DNA of 64,000 nt. Origin: Harmothoe impar. Taxonomy: Eukaryota > Annelida > Polychaeta > Phyllodocida > Polynoidae. The notes beneath the pieces were generated by a model. It saw only the letters and a program-made list of their open reading frames with translations. It was not told the DNA's origin and made no database searches. The stretch lies in NCBI GenBank assembly GCA_947462335.1, contig OX381721.1, positions 37,102,488-37,166,487 of the forward strand, written 5' to 3'. Below, piece after piece: positions 23,643 through 34,268 of this stretch. Within the stretch, counting starts at the first letter, position 1, and each line of letters opens with the position of its first letter. The position numbers were made by a program, and so were the translations under genes.

Positions 23643-23880
23643 ACAACAGTCAGGGGTTGCTGAAACCCAGCTAAAACTCAAGTTCAAGGTCATATTGATG
23701 TTTACATGTCCCATTTCCTTGGGAATGGATTACTATGGTTGCTGTAGTCTGTGTTACAGTGTGAAGTGTCGAATTTCTACTTAAAACGTTAGTCCCAATG
23801 TCAGGTTACTTTCAGTCACACAGTATCGGTGCCGCAGTAGGCCGACCTCTTCATACTAAAGCACAACCTGTAGCAACCCC

Positions 23881-24137
23881 TTAACCCTTTAAGGATGGCA
23901 TGATGCCATCATGCATCATGCCCTTGGTCGTCATGATGCATGAATGCAGCCTTAGGGTGTAACTTGCCAGTGCTGCATCCACGCATCATCATGAACCTAC
24001 AGGGTCGAGACCCTCCCAAAGGGTCTGTATGATGCACCATTGGAACCCCGGCGAGTTACTCACCAGAGCTGCATTGGTGCATCATAATGACAAAATTTTA
24101 TGTCATCTTTTAGCGACGTCCGTCCCTAAAAGGTTAA
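23881..24137 (+). repeat. Full-length TTAA-family MITE
   Basis: Starts TTAACCCTTTAAGGATGGCA and ends CCGTCCCTAAAAGGTTAA. Same module order as 1985-2235. Confidence 0.87.
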
Positions 24138-24388
24138 TAGCCCCCGTAGTGGTTTAATGTACCCAGCGATTCATAGTCATCACCATGATGCATAATTGCT
24201 GTCCTGGTGAGTAACTCATCAAACCTGCGTTCATGCATCGTGACGATCCTGCAGGGCTGATGCACCGATGAAGTGCAGGCATGATGCATCAATGCAGCAC
24301 TGACAATTTACTCCCTGATGCTGCTTTGCTGTATCATGCCCACAAATAAACATGAATCTCAAAGCACCATGTGGTTCCCACAGGGCCA
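24138..24388 (+). repeat. Degenerate TTAA-family MITE
   Basis: Modules CATGATGCATAATTGCTGTC, GCGTTCATGCATCGTGACGA and GGCATGATGCATCAATGCAG survive without clean ends. Confidence 0.6.
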
Positions 24389-24880
24389 ACCCTTTAAGGA
24401 TGACATGTCGCTAAAAGATGGCATTTATCATCAAGATGCACAAATGCAACCCCAGCTAGTTACTCGCCGGAGCTGCATTGGTGCATTATTCCGACCCTTC
24501 GGGAGTGTCTCAAACCCGTAGGGTCATGATGATGCTTGGATGCAGCACTGGCAAGTTACTCACCAGGGCTGCATTCATACATCCTGATGACCAAGGGTAT
24601 TATGAGCGATACATAAGCAAACTGCGCACCCTGGGTAGGCTATATTGATATTGACATTTAACAACTGTAAACAATACACAAATATATTACAGCATATATA
24701 TGTTGCACCCTGTATAACTGTTATAATATGATACCAGCTGATTTATATGATGCTTTATAATATGATGATATCATTGTTTGTGAATGTAACTGTGGTTTTG
24801 AAAATCATTCTATGAATAAAACACATTTATAAACTCAAAATGCATTACTGCATGATGCCATCCTTAAAGGGCTACTAATC
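24389..24880 (+). repeat. TTAA-family MITE with a 240-bp internal insertion
   Basis: Starts near CAACCCTTTAAGGATGACAT and ends CCATCCTTAAAGGGCTA. Between about 24605 and 24840 it is interrupted by AT-rich sequence with no recognised ends. Confidence 0.7.
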
Positions 24881-26401
24881 TAGTTAGTAATCCTCCTCCA
24901 CTCGGGCTGACAAGAAGCCTCCTGTAATTCTACAACTGACAAGTGCCACGGTCCCGGCGCGACACATTTGTATGATCAGGCGGCCAAGTAGCATTAAACA
25001 GTTTGAATCTGGGGAGGGATTAAATTGCGGATAGCAATACATTTAAAGCATTTCTAGGTCCCAGCAATTTGCACAATACTCGTATTTAACTTGGCGAATT
25101 AATGAGAAATGTAATGCGCACCCGCAATGGGATGATGGGATTGTGCCACTGCGCAATTCTCTTTCAAGTCTCTATCACCCTCTGATATTCCAGTCGTCTC
25201 TGACATTACAGCCGCCATTTTGAAAAGCCAGTAATGCAATACCCAAGCTGACTGCACCCACTCATGGAAATAAAATCAAAAGGAGATTGATAGGTGGGGG
25301 TTGTGTGAACTCAAAACTGATTCCCCCACAGTTCCCCAGAACAGACCTCTCTGACCTGCCCCCTGCCCCCTGGTGGTGACTACCAGAACTAGAGCTGACT
25401 GGGCTCGCAGGTTGTTGTTACCACTAATTGAGGCAATGTTTAACTTGAAGCTCAGCGTGAAACGGTTGCAGCGCTTTCAGTAGCTGGTAATTGCTATGTT
25501 GCACTAGATTCAATGTAGGCGAATAATGAATCATGACTATCACAATATCGGATAACATGCATACTCCCGTCATTGATGGATACATATGGAACATTTAAAT
25601 TTAAAACCCCAATTAAAACATTTGATGAATTTAGACTAGATTTCTAGGTGTTCATGATTTTTTGTTTAATGTTCAATTTAAATTGTGTGATTAGTGCTAA
25701 GTTGTAATTGATAACAAATATATAATAGTGTAATATTCCAGGGATTCTATGTTGCAACAAATTAACTGTGTCAATATTCCTAAGTGGTAATGTATGAATA
25801 GCATATGATAGTATAGTATTAAAGGGCTGCTTTGTTGCAAAAAAATAGATGCAGACAGATTATGTAAAATAAATCATGACTTTAAAAGTCATCTGGTTAG
25901 GATGTCACACAGTTTCACGTGTGAAATTTGTATACTGTATTTGAATTAATAAGTCCCTCAAGGTTATTGGAATGGCAGAGTGATTAACCTAATGTATTCT
26001 AAAATGCTTCCATTATGATTTGCATTTATTTTCAGAAACTCAGTATCTAAAAATATTTCTATTACCGTCTATTCCATGAATTTGATGCAAACTTTCAACT
26101 TATATTGTAACAAATGAGGTAAAATAGCATTACGAAAAGGTGCTGAACTAGAGTACTATGCTGAGCAATAGGTTTCTTATGTTGTTTCATGGTGAATACG
26201 GCAGTCCCATCGACTTAACCAAGCAAGGCTGTATTTCAGCTCACCCCTTGTTAAATAACTCTCTCCCGTATATCGCAGTGTTCTAAATCATTGAAATTGA
26301 TGACTTTAACACTATAAGATAGCTTTTACAGATCAATTAAGGGGAATTTTGATGAATCTTGTTAACAATAACATGAAATAAACACAAAGGAGAACTTGTA
26401 C
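24881..26401. other. No recognisable feature
   Basis: About 1.5 kb, AT-rich, no domain-bearing frame. Confidence 0.4.
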
Positions 26402-26464
26402 AGTTCCCCACTGAGAGTTATTTCACTCGGCTCCGCCACTGGAAATAACCCTCAGTGGGGAACT
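26402..26464. repeat. Strong hairpin
   Basis: AGTTCCCCACTGAGAGTTAT and its near inverse ATAACCCTCAGTGGGGAACT flank a loop of about 18 bp. Probably a solitary MITE remnant. Confidence 0.7.
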
Positions 26465-26595
26465 ATACTCGTGAACCTTTGTCTATATACTGACAGGCAT
26501 GTATGAACCCTACAATCAGTATACAGGATTTGTTTAAGTTCTGTATTTCCCAGGCAGATTGACCTCGAAAGCCCCTGCATTTAGTTGAGACCCTT

Positions 26596-27060
26596 TATCG
26601 CTAAAAGCTGAATTTGTCATCATGATGCACCGTAACTCGTTGGTGATGGATTTGGAGTGTCTAAACCCATAAGGTCAGCATAATGCTTGAATACAGCACT
26701 GGTGACCACCTAACCAGGGCTGCATTCATGTACTATGACAACAAAGGGCATGATGCATAAAGGCATTATGCTATCCTTAAAGGATAAAGGGGTTATCAGA
26801 ATGGGCCGTATCGTAAAACAATGGCGGCTGCATAGATTTATCAGTATCGGTGAGGAGTGAGGGATATCCTGATAGCAGCTGCGGTAGACGGTAACATGAA
26901 TATGTATGAGGCCAGACCGTCATATCACTCCTCTCATATCACTCAGGTGCTAGATATCACCATAGCCCTTTAACCCGTCAAGGATGGCATATCGCTAAAA
27001 GATGGCATTTGTTATAACATAAAACTGGACAAAGCCTCAAATCACTGAGGTGTCAATATC
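26596..27060 (+). repeat. Fragmented TTAA-family MITE copies
   Basis: 26596-26786 keeps TTTATCGCTAAAAGCTGAAT, TGCATTCATGTACTATGAC and CTATCCTTAAAGGATAAAG. 26969-27020 is a second left end (TTTAACCCGTCAAGGATGGC) truncated after the CGCTAAAAGATGGCATTTGT module. Confidence 0.65.
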
Positions 27061-27213
27061 ACCAAAATCCACCATTATGTGTTAATGGCCATATAGTGAT
27101 TTAGGGGTGGCATAGCTTTGATGTCCCATGGCATGGGTGAGTATTGTGTAAGGGTTTACTAGCCAGAGTATGAATGCAGCATGCCTGCCCTTAGGGAGCA
27201 TATATATATCAAT

Positions 27214-27516
27214 GGCTGTGTCTCACAAACTTGGGCCAATGTATTTGTCTATGACCAGGTGCCGTCTATGACTGGGTGCCGTCTATGACCGGCTATCTAA
27301 AAAAGTTGTTTTGAGGGATAAAAAATTTTCAAAGTTTTTTTTTACAATTTTTATTTATAATTTTTCTTTTTTTTTAAATCAAAAAATAATTTTTATCCCT
27401 CAAAACAACTTTTTAGATAGCCGGTCATAGACGGCACCTGGTCATAGACGGCCCCCGGTCATAGACGGCACCCAGTCATAGACAAACACATTGGCTCAAG
27501 TTCGTGAGACACAGCC
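27214..27516. repeat. GGCTGTGTCTCA foldback element, copy 2
   Basis: 303 bp. Arms of over 100 bp run GGCTGTGTCTCACAAACTTG inward through three 17-bp units (GTCATAGACGGCACCCG on the right arm), then GATAGCC and a TTGTTTTGAGGGATAAAAA block on each side of an AT-rich loop. Unlike copy 1 the 17-bp units occupy both arms in mirror image. Confidence 0.87.
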
Positions 27517-27700
27517 CTATACTGCATGGTAGGCATAATACATGAATTCAGCCTTAGGGATTGATTAACTCACCAGTGCTGCATTCAAACATCATGCAGA
27601 CCCTATGGGGTTGCAACACTCCCTTATTTAAGGCCAACATGAAGCACTAATGCAGCGAGTTACTCGCCAGGACCGCATTGGTGTATCACGATAGGCTGCA
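27517..27700 (+). repeat. Partial TTAA-family MITE
   Basis: Contains GGCATAATACATGAATTCAG, GCTGCATTCAAACATCATGC and GCATTGGTGTATCACGATA. Ends missing. Confidence 0.6.
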
Positions 27701-28140
27701 ACATAAATATCTAACAGGATAGACTCTCATATCACTCCCCCCATATCACTGAGGTGCTAGATATCACCAGAATGCCTCAAAAAGCCACACACATAACTAT
27801 ATGGACATTATGAACACAAACACTTTGAAAAAAGGAAAATCAAAAATTGACCCGAAATTAGCTCCTAACCCATCTTTAAAGCTTTAAAGCACTAAGAGGC
27901 CCTTGCAGAGTTATGGTCGCTAAAAGATGACATTTGTTGCAACATGAATATCACTCCTCCCATCCAGGGTACTAAATATCGCCATATTTCATTAAGGGCC
28001 GGTTTATACTCAACTGTGCTATGCCCAGCAACAGCATCATAGATGAACGAAGCTGTCGCGGGTCTACTCGCTATGACTGCATTCATGCATCATTTTGACC
28101 CTTCATGAATGAGTGAATAGATCCCAAATGGTCAGCCTAC
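27701..28140. other. Mostly featureless with MITE crumbs
   Basis: A short fragment near 28065-28135 (TGCATTCATGCATCATTTTG) belongs to the TTAA family. Otherwise nothing seen. Confidence 0.4.
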
Positions 28141-28164
28141 ACTGTAACAAGGTGGTTGCCATTT

Positions 28165-28285
28165 GTGTAGGTGTACAGTAGATTCTACTGTAAGTGTACA
28201 GTATATTGTAGATAAATAGTATAATCTATCAAAAATCTACAGTAGATTCTACTGTAAATCCATTTTACAGTAGATTCTACTGTAG
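28165..28285. repeat. Cluster of ACAGTAGATTCTACTGTA palindromes
   Basis: The 18-bp palindrome ACAGTAGATTCTACTGTA occurs three times, with a related ACAGTATATTGTAGATAAAT between. Nested complementarity would allow several alternative hairpins. Confidence 0.75.
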
Positions 28286-28387
28286 ATGCATGTTGTAGTC
28301 GAAGGTTACACATCCAGGCTGCAGTCATATATTGTGATGCCAAAAAGGGCTACTGTATCAAAGCTCTATGTGGCCTTCAAGGCCTAA

Positions 28388-28597
28388 CACTGCATGAACA
28401 TTGACATTTAAACAAACCTTTTATTGCTTAAAGTCACTATTTAAGCAGCTTTAAGTTCAGTCAATTCTATGTAAATATCCCGGAAAAGTCATAATGACAT
28501 TTAAGCGGTTTTAGGTGGCATTTACTGAAATTAAAGATGCTTAAAGTGTGACTTTAAGCAGTCTGGTTGTTGCTTAAATAACAACATGCATGCAGTG
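28388..28597 (+). repeat. CACTGCATGAA-type MITE, complete
   Basis: Begins CACTGCATGAACATTGACAT, ends AACAACATGCATGCAGTG, 210 bp. Flanks (TAA, CAC) do not show the 3-bp duplication seen at the two copies near 58 kb. Confidence 0.8.
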
Positions 28598-29084
28598 CAC
28601 ATACTGATAGTGTAAGTTAAATACTGCATTGGTGTATAAAGGGAGGGTAACAATTTATTAGGGTTAACACTACAGAGTAAAAAAGGGCATACATTAGGCT
28701 GGTGGGGGTGAGGAAATTTCACCAAGAAAGTATACCCACTATAGAGTCAAGCAGCAGGGAATAGGTATGACATTCATTATGTAGTTCTTGAGGGGGTAAA
28801 TATTCTCAAGGTGGTGACTTAAAGGGATAAAGAAGGCAGTTTAGAGCAGTCATATTGAATATTGTTACACCACTCAATCCTGAAGTCTAAACTTTGTAGC
28901 TTTAGAAAGTACCTTTCCACACTAATTCCCAATAAAACAATGAAATTGAAGCTATTTCGGAATGACAGGATGTATTTGCATAAAATGGATTTGCAGCACT
29001 TCCCTCTAAACACTAGTATGAAATAACTGCCTTCGCCGGTCTGGCTGTGCTTTGGTGCCTCAAGTAAAGCACTTTACTGTTTGT
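28598..29084. other. No recognisable feature
   Basis: Nothing recognised. Confidence 0.4.
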
Positions 29085-29224
29085 TGTCATGATGCAAATA
29101 ACTCATGAAAGGTGCATGTATGTACTGATGCATCATCCGCGCATGTCTGGTACACTCCTACCGTATCGGCCTGGTGCAGCACTGTACTACCCAGCTAGAC
29201 ACTCACCAGGGCTGCATAGGTGAA
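29085..29224 (+). repeat. Partial TTAA-family MITE
   Basis: TTGTTGTCATGATGCAAATA and CTCACCAGGGCTGCATAGGT survive. It is truncated where the 362-bp TACACTGA element begins. Confidence 0.55.
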
Positions 29225-29586
29225 TACACTGAAAATCCATAGATTGAAAGGGTTAGTCAGTTCAGACTATCCTAGGTTGGTCATATGAGTGTTTGTCATA
29301 ATGGCAAAGTTATATTCAAAAATGACCGAGGGGTCAGTCAGTAGTGGTTAACCTAGGTTCATCATTGGTGTGTTGTATTTGTATACCACTAGTTGGTGCC
29401 ACCTGTCATGACCACTCGGTCGCTCCCCCTGGAAATTAAAAGACTAAGGTGGGTTGGTCAGTACTGACCAACCTGACAATAATAACTGACCTAGGTTGGT
29501 CGTATAGGGAGCCAAAAATGACTAACTAAATTAGGCACTAGTGACTGAGAGGTCGGGCGTATAGGGAGCCTAGGAATATCAGTGTA
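29225..29586 (-). repeat. 362-bp TACACTGA element, copy 1
   Basis: TACACTGAAAATCC at the left and GGAATATCAGTGTA at the right are inverse. It is the reverse complement of 54299-54660, and both copies are exactly 362 bp. Internal GGTTGGTCAGTACTGACCAA is itself palindromic. TA on both borders is compatible with a TA target. Confidence 0.85.
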
Positions 29587-29820
29587 CTGAAGATATTTAC
29601 ACCACAGTTAGCTAAGAGAACAACGTAAATGGCCTGACTGTATTTTATGTACATGGCTGTATGTTATTGCGGTCCACTGAGCACACTCTTCTACTGTGGG
29701 TGTAAGTCAGATATGATACAAGTGACTAACTGCATGAGTGCTATTAGCCTTGGACAATGGTAATTATCCACGGCTGATGCCTTGGACAATTACCCTGTCC
29801 TTGGCTTATATCACTCATAC

Positions 29821-30275
29821 ACAGGTTGGGGAAATCTTTCCTTTTACCCCATGCCGGGAGAAAAGCGAGTAAGGGGGTTTCTCCCCATGGTTTTGGGTGT
29901 ATATACATGTAATTTTAGGTTCAACCAGAAAATTCGATTTGCTAATACCTTACCATTATTTGCTGAATAACATTCACCTACATACAAGTAGACAATTTAA
30001 TTGGCTAGGTATAAGTGAATGGGCTTGTATGAAAGTCTTGTATTTCTTGAGATACAATCATTTGAAGGGCAAAATATAGCCTAAATAAGGTACATTTAAA
30101 TGTGGAATCCTACCCCCCTCCCCCCATCCCTCCCCAGCCCACCTGTATCAGATACTGCACTGGGAGAACTCCCCTTGGAGGGGCGGCCCTTATCTCTACC
30201 AGCAGCCCTTATCTCCACAGAGATCATAAGGACAGGAGGCCGACCTGAGGGCTGCACTAAGTAAGGGAAGATACA
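29821..30275. repeat. Interspersed repeat of about 470 bp, copy 2
   Basis: Partner of 10815-11290, same orientation, moderately diverged. Confidence 0.75.
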
Positions 30276-30673
30276 GCAAGTCCCTTGTATCATATCTACC
30301 ACATAAACCTAGCAAACATTATAAAGGTATTTGGGAAGTATTTGGGATTGATTGCTATTTTATAGGGTTCCAGGCCCTAGGGCCCTCGGAAATAGGGGCC
30401 CCCTGCTGCATTTGCTCAAAGGTATTAGGGAAGTTAACAATAATAATGATGATAGAAATACTTTTACTCATAACACTAGAAGCCTGCTTCATTTGAACCG
30501 GGTTTGTTTTAACCCTCCAGGGCCCATAGTGCTATCATGTTCTGTGCCCTTTTACCAACATGATGAATAGTGGCTGCAGCCCTGACAACAAATGAACATA
30601 AACCATTTGACATTTGTCAGTTGTCCTGCTGTCAAAGTAACCGTCTCATCTATTTTGAAGTAGAGTGATCAGT
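30276..30673. other. No recognisable feature
   Basis: Nothing recognised. Confidence 0.4.
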
Positions 30674-30797
30674 CGCTCAGAGAAAACAACAGCGACAAAA
30701 GGGAGTCCAGGTTGCCTCCAGAATGACTCCCCTCTTTAGGGGAGCCCAAACTGCCCAAGGGAGTTTAGGTGACCCCTAGGCTCTGTGCCCGCAGTGG
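30674..30797. repeat. Partial ACACAGAGAAAAG/GGGAGTC-type MITE
   Basis: Left end with CAGAGAAAACAACAGCGAC, then AAAAGGGAGTCCAGGTTGCC and CCCCTCTTTAGGGGAGCCC. The right end is missing. Confidence 0.65.
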
Positions 30798-30848
30798 TGT
30801 AATTGTGCAATATGACACCAGATGGCCGGGATTGCATTGTGTCTCCCT

Positions 30849-31457
30849 CAACCCTTTAAGGATGGATGTCAGTGAAAGATGTCATTTGTCGTCCTGATGC
30901 ACCAATGCAGTGTTGCCTTGGTACATCAATGCAATCCTGCATTGGTACATCATGCCACCCCATTAGCACAATATCTTATGCTTGAAGAATACGATTTCAG
31001 GGGATATCTTATTCTTCATGCAAAGACAGGGACTCCCCTGGTCCCCCAGATAGATAGCTAACCCTATGCCTTTCCCTAACTGTAGTCAGAAAGAACCAAG
31101 CTAACCCTAACCCCTACCCAAACCATTGGGCAGGTATCCAGTGTAGTTAGTTTCTTAATGAAGCATCCCCTGCGGGACTTGGGGATGATCAAGCATGATG
31201 GCTTCTTACAAAGCAGCCCCTGGGGATACAGGGGAGTCCCTGTCTATGGTTGAAGCATAAGATATGGGCAAAAATCTTATGCTTGAAGAATAAGATATCG
31301 TGCTAATATGGTGCACATGCCCACCTTTAGGAAGTGTCTCAACCTTGTATAGTCAGCATGATGCTTGAATGTAGCCCTGAGCTACCAGGGCTGCATTCAA
31401 GCATCATGCCGACCAAGGTCATAATGCATTAATGCATCATGCCGCCCTTAAAGGGTT
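30849..31457 (+). repeat. TTAA-family MITE split by a second MITE
   Basis: Starts CAACCCTTTAAGGATGGATG, ends GCCGCCCTTAAAGGGTTAA. The halves are separated at about 30956-31313 by the TTAGCACAATAT element. Confidence 0.78.
30956..31313. repeat. TTAGCACAATAT MITE, copy 1
   Basis: TTAGCACAATATCTTATGCT at 30963 and its inverse ending TATCGTGCTAA at 31306 enclose 344 bp. A second copy of the same 344 bp spacing is at 57440-57783. Interior pairs GACAGGGACTCCCCTGG with CAGGGGAGTCCCTGTC. Confidence 0.85.
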
Positions 31458-31564
31458 AAAGAGTTACATGTATCCCTTCTCCGGTTTCCATCCACTGCCC
31501 ACGTTGCTGGTACCTCACATTTGGATGTTGTCTCACAATACGCCCTACTCCATGTATAAGCCTT

Positions 31565-31796
31565 TTAACCTTTAAGGATGGATGTCGCTAATATATAACA
31601 TTTGTCAGCATGATCCACTAATGAAGCCCGGCGAATAACTCACTGGTGCTGCATTGGTGCATCATGCCAACATTTTGGGAGTGGTCAGCATGATGCTTGA
31701 ATGCAGCACTGGCGAGTTACTTGCCAGGGCTGCATTCATGCATCATGAAGACCATGGGCATCAAGGTAAGGTATCATGCCGTCCTTAATGAGTTAA
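31565..31796 (+). repeat. Full-length TTAA-family MITE
   Basis: Starts TTAACCTTTAAGGATGGATG, ends CCGTCCTTAATGAGTTAA. Confidence 0.8.
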
Positions 31797-31961
31797 GGGC
31801 TGCATAGTGCTTTAACACGTTATGTTGCTGATCCCATGGGACCGAAAGATTGGCATGATCTTCAAATCCAGCCCTGGCAAGTTACTCGCTGGGACTGCAT
31901 TCAATGATCATAACTACAAAGGTGATAGTGAAGTGAAACATGTTGTTGTCAAAGGGTTAAA
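31797..31961 (+). repeat. Degenerate TTAA-family MITE
   Basis: GATTGGCATGATCTTCAAAT and CTGCATTCAATGATCATAAC modules, ending TTGTCAAAGGGTTAA. Abuts the preceding copy. Confidence 0.55.
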
Positions 31962-31970
31962 GGCACAAAA

Positions 31971-32067
31971 CTTATCATTTTGAGTAACTTGCCAGGGCTA
32001 CATTGATGTACTATGCCATTCCTATGGAGACGATACTCTCTCAAGGGGTTGGCATGATGCATGAATG
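31971..32067 (+). repeat. Left half of TTAA-family MITE split by the LINE
   Basis: Runs TTGCCAGGGCTACATTGATG through GGGTTGGCATGATGCATGAA and stops abruptly at 32067. The continuation of the family sequence resumes at 48201. Confidence 0.7.
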
Positions 32068-32314
32068 TGGGATGGATGCGGGAAAATGACACAAGGCTAG
32101 GACGGTGACGAAGGCGCGGGACTGATTATCGGTGGATTTTGATGAAATTACAAGGTGGAAACGACTGAGCCCAGCAGTGAACCTGCGTAAAGGCTTCTAG
32201 AACCTCTATACACTACCAATGTCCAGTTGATCCTCCAGGATTACGAGAAATTCGAATAACAGCGAGCCACACGTTGAGCTACCCTACCGGAAGCGTCAGA
32301 GCGGCCATTCCAAG
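32068..32314 (+). promoter_or_regulatory. LINE 5' UTR / presumptive internal promoter
   Basis: GC-richer leader ahead of ORF1. It ends with CCAAGATGGCGGAG, in which the ORF1 ATG (32315) lies inside a YY1-type AAGATGGCGG motif. In mammalian L1 a YY1 site in the 5' UTR positions transcription start; a similar role here is inference only. Confidence 0.45.
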
Positions 32315-33786
32315 ATGGCGGAGAAAAACCCAAACATCAACAAAGAACCGGCTACGCAAGTGGAATTTCTTCCCAGGCTCCACAGTAAGTCCTCTACGGC
32401 CGACATGGTAGCCAAAATAAATGAACTAGAAACTAGACAAACTGCTCAAGAAGGCTTAACCTCCAGATCGCTTGATTTAATCAATGAGATTGAAAAAAGA
32501 GTGAAGTCGAACGAGGGTACACTCGGGGAAGCCACTGCTACATTCGCCGACATAACTGAAAAGCTAAGACTGATCAACATAAAGACCGATAACATGGGAA
32601 ATGCTGTCTCCACTAACTCTGAGGATATTAAAATCATGAGTGCTTCCAATGCCAAACTTCAAGGCGAGAACGACATTAATAATGATAAAATGCAAAGGAT
32701 CGAATCCAAGGAAAGGCGTAAAGTCCTAGTTATTGAAGGCATACCTGAAGACAGGCCGAAAAGCCTAAGGGACATAGTGGATCAACTGCTCAATGATTTG
32801 AAACTACCGTACGACAACAGTATTGTGGAATCAGCATATCGAAGAGGGAAAAAGCAAGTACCCCCCCCCCCCCCCCCCGCGGTGGAGGTGGACAGGCGGA
32901 CCGTAGAGCACCAAAGTTCAAACCCAGACCACGTCAGATCGTCTTGGTTTTTGCATCTGCTCACTATAAGTCGATGATATTTTCAAACATCCAGAACCTC
33001 AAGGGTATGGAAGAATGGCTAGGGATACACCTGTCGGATGACATACCGAATGAAGAAAAACTCATGCAAAGAGACTTGAGAGCACTACAGGCCCTAGCAA
33101 GGAGTAAAAACATTGATGCGTCGGTCAGAGGTACCACAATAATTGTGGCTGGACAGCAGTTCAAATATAATGAAATCTCACAAATTCCCTTTGACCTCAG
33201 CCTTGCCAAGGCTAAGATGGTAGAGACTCAGGATGGACTGGCTTTCCAGAGCTGCCACGCCCCCTTTAGTAACCTATACAAATGTGTGATCAAATACGAA
33301 GGCCAAACGTTCGACTCGACGGAAAGAGCCTTTTGTAGTAAGATGTGTGTGGTATCAAATCAAATGGCTGTACACAAAAGGGTTATGACCGTCAAGTCCC
33401 CAATGGATGCAATGTTCGCGGCCAAAGGCTGCAAAAGATCACAGGAGTGGTTTGACATGGAGGAAGACGTAATGAAGGCGCTTCAAGACATTAAATATAA
33501 GGATGAGTCCCTCCTTAAACAGCTCACAGACACCAAAGGGCTTCAATTATACGAAGCCACTCTTGATAACACATACGGATGTGGCTTCCACCTGGGACAA
33601 CTGGACTCTATCAAGATTGAGAACATTACCCATGGTAACAGGCTGGGGGAGATGCTGATGGCGCTAAGGTACACCCACACAAATGAAAGACCACTACCCA
33701 CCAAGCATGAGGCCAGACAGCAAAAACTGCAGAGAGAACGAGCCGACCAACCCACTCCAAACCAAGACGACACAGGAGTAGTATAG
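32315..33786 (+). pseudogene. LINE ORF1: coiled coil + RNA-binding-type region + NADAR domain (frameshifted, 3' end displaced)
   Basis: Starts at ATG 32315. The first 220 codons give a heptad-rich, probably trimerising helix (about residues 30-130) and an RRKVLVIEGIPED RRM-like start. An 18-base C run (32861-32878) breaks the frame; a net +1 or -2 would restore it. The second frame (from about 32881) continues with RPRQIVLVFASAHYKSM and a long helical part similar in layout to L1-type ORF1 C-terminal domains. It then shows a NADAR/YbiA-like domain, with FSNLY, FDSTERAF, EWFDMEEDVMKAL, YGCGFHLG and GNRLGEMLMALR in the family order. NADAR proteins act on ADP-ribose/NAD-type N-glycosidic bonds. 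The present stop (33784-33786) lies inside the Polinton terminal repeat; the original tail continues at 44294. Confidence 0.82.
33771..33776. repeat. Polinton target-site duplication, left copy (CACAGG)
   Basis: CACAGG directly precedes the AGTAGTATAG terminus and recurs directly after the right terminus at 44288-44293. Six bases is the duplication length known for Polinton/Maverick integrases. Confidence 0.95.
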
Positions 33787-34195
33787 TATGTATCGGAACG
33801 GGACTATAGTTAAGTACTGTTTATTACTCAATCGACATGCAGCCAATCAGAGGCCTCCATTTGGTCACGTGACCCGTTGCCATGGTAACGTGACCTACTT
33901 AGGGCTCTCAGCCAATCAGAAGCCAGCATTCTGGGTGACCTACTGACCTACTTAGAAGCTCTCAGCCAATGAGAGGCTGGCATTCTGGTAACTATGGTAA
34001 CGTGACCTACTTACGTCACGTGACCTACTTAGGCTCAGCCAATCAGAAGCCGGCATTCTGGTAACTAGGGTAACGTGACCTACTTAGGGTTTGTTTGTAA
34101 ACAACACCACGTGGCTCTCTTGTTTGTAAACAACACCACGTGACACGTGCCTGTTTGTAAACAAACAACGTATATATAGAAAAAAACACAACAAG
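33777..34195 (+). repeat. Left inverted terminal repeat of the Polinton
   Basis: Matches the reverse complement of 43848-44287. Over the first 390 bases I count about seven substitutions, then small indels near the inner end. It contains four CCAATCAG/CCAATGAG boxes, a palindromic GTTGCCATGGTAAC (33876-33889), further GGTAAC half-sites, several TCACGTGAC/CACGTG E-boxes, GTTTGTAAACAA forkhead-like repeats and, at its inner edge, TATATATAG (about 34170). Confidence 0.95.
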
Positions 34196-34268
34196 TTCCA
34201 TCTTATGTTAAAATTATATTTTCGAATAAAAAAGCACATCTGTAACTACGCGCGTTCTCATTCAAACA

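Noticed and set aside
33777..34195. Terminal repeats as retroviral LTRs
   Set aside because: The arms are inverted, not direct, and have AGT...ACT termini with a 6-bp duplication, which is Polinton-type.
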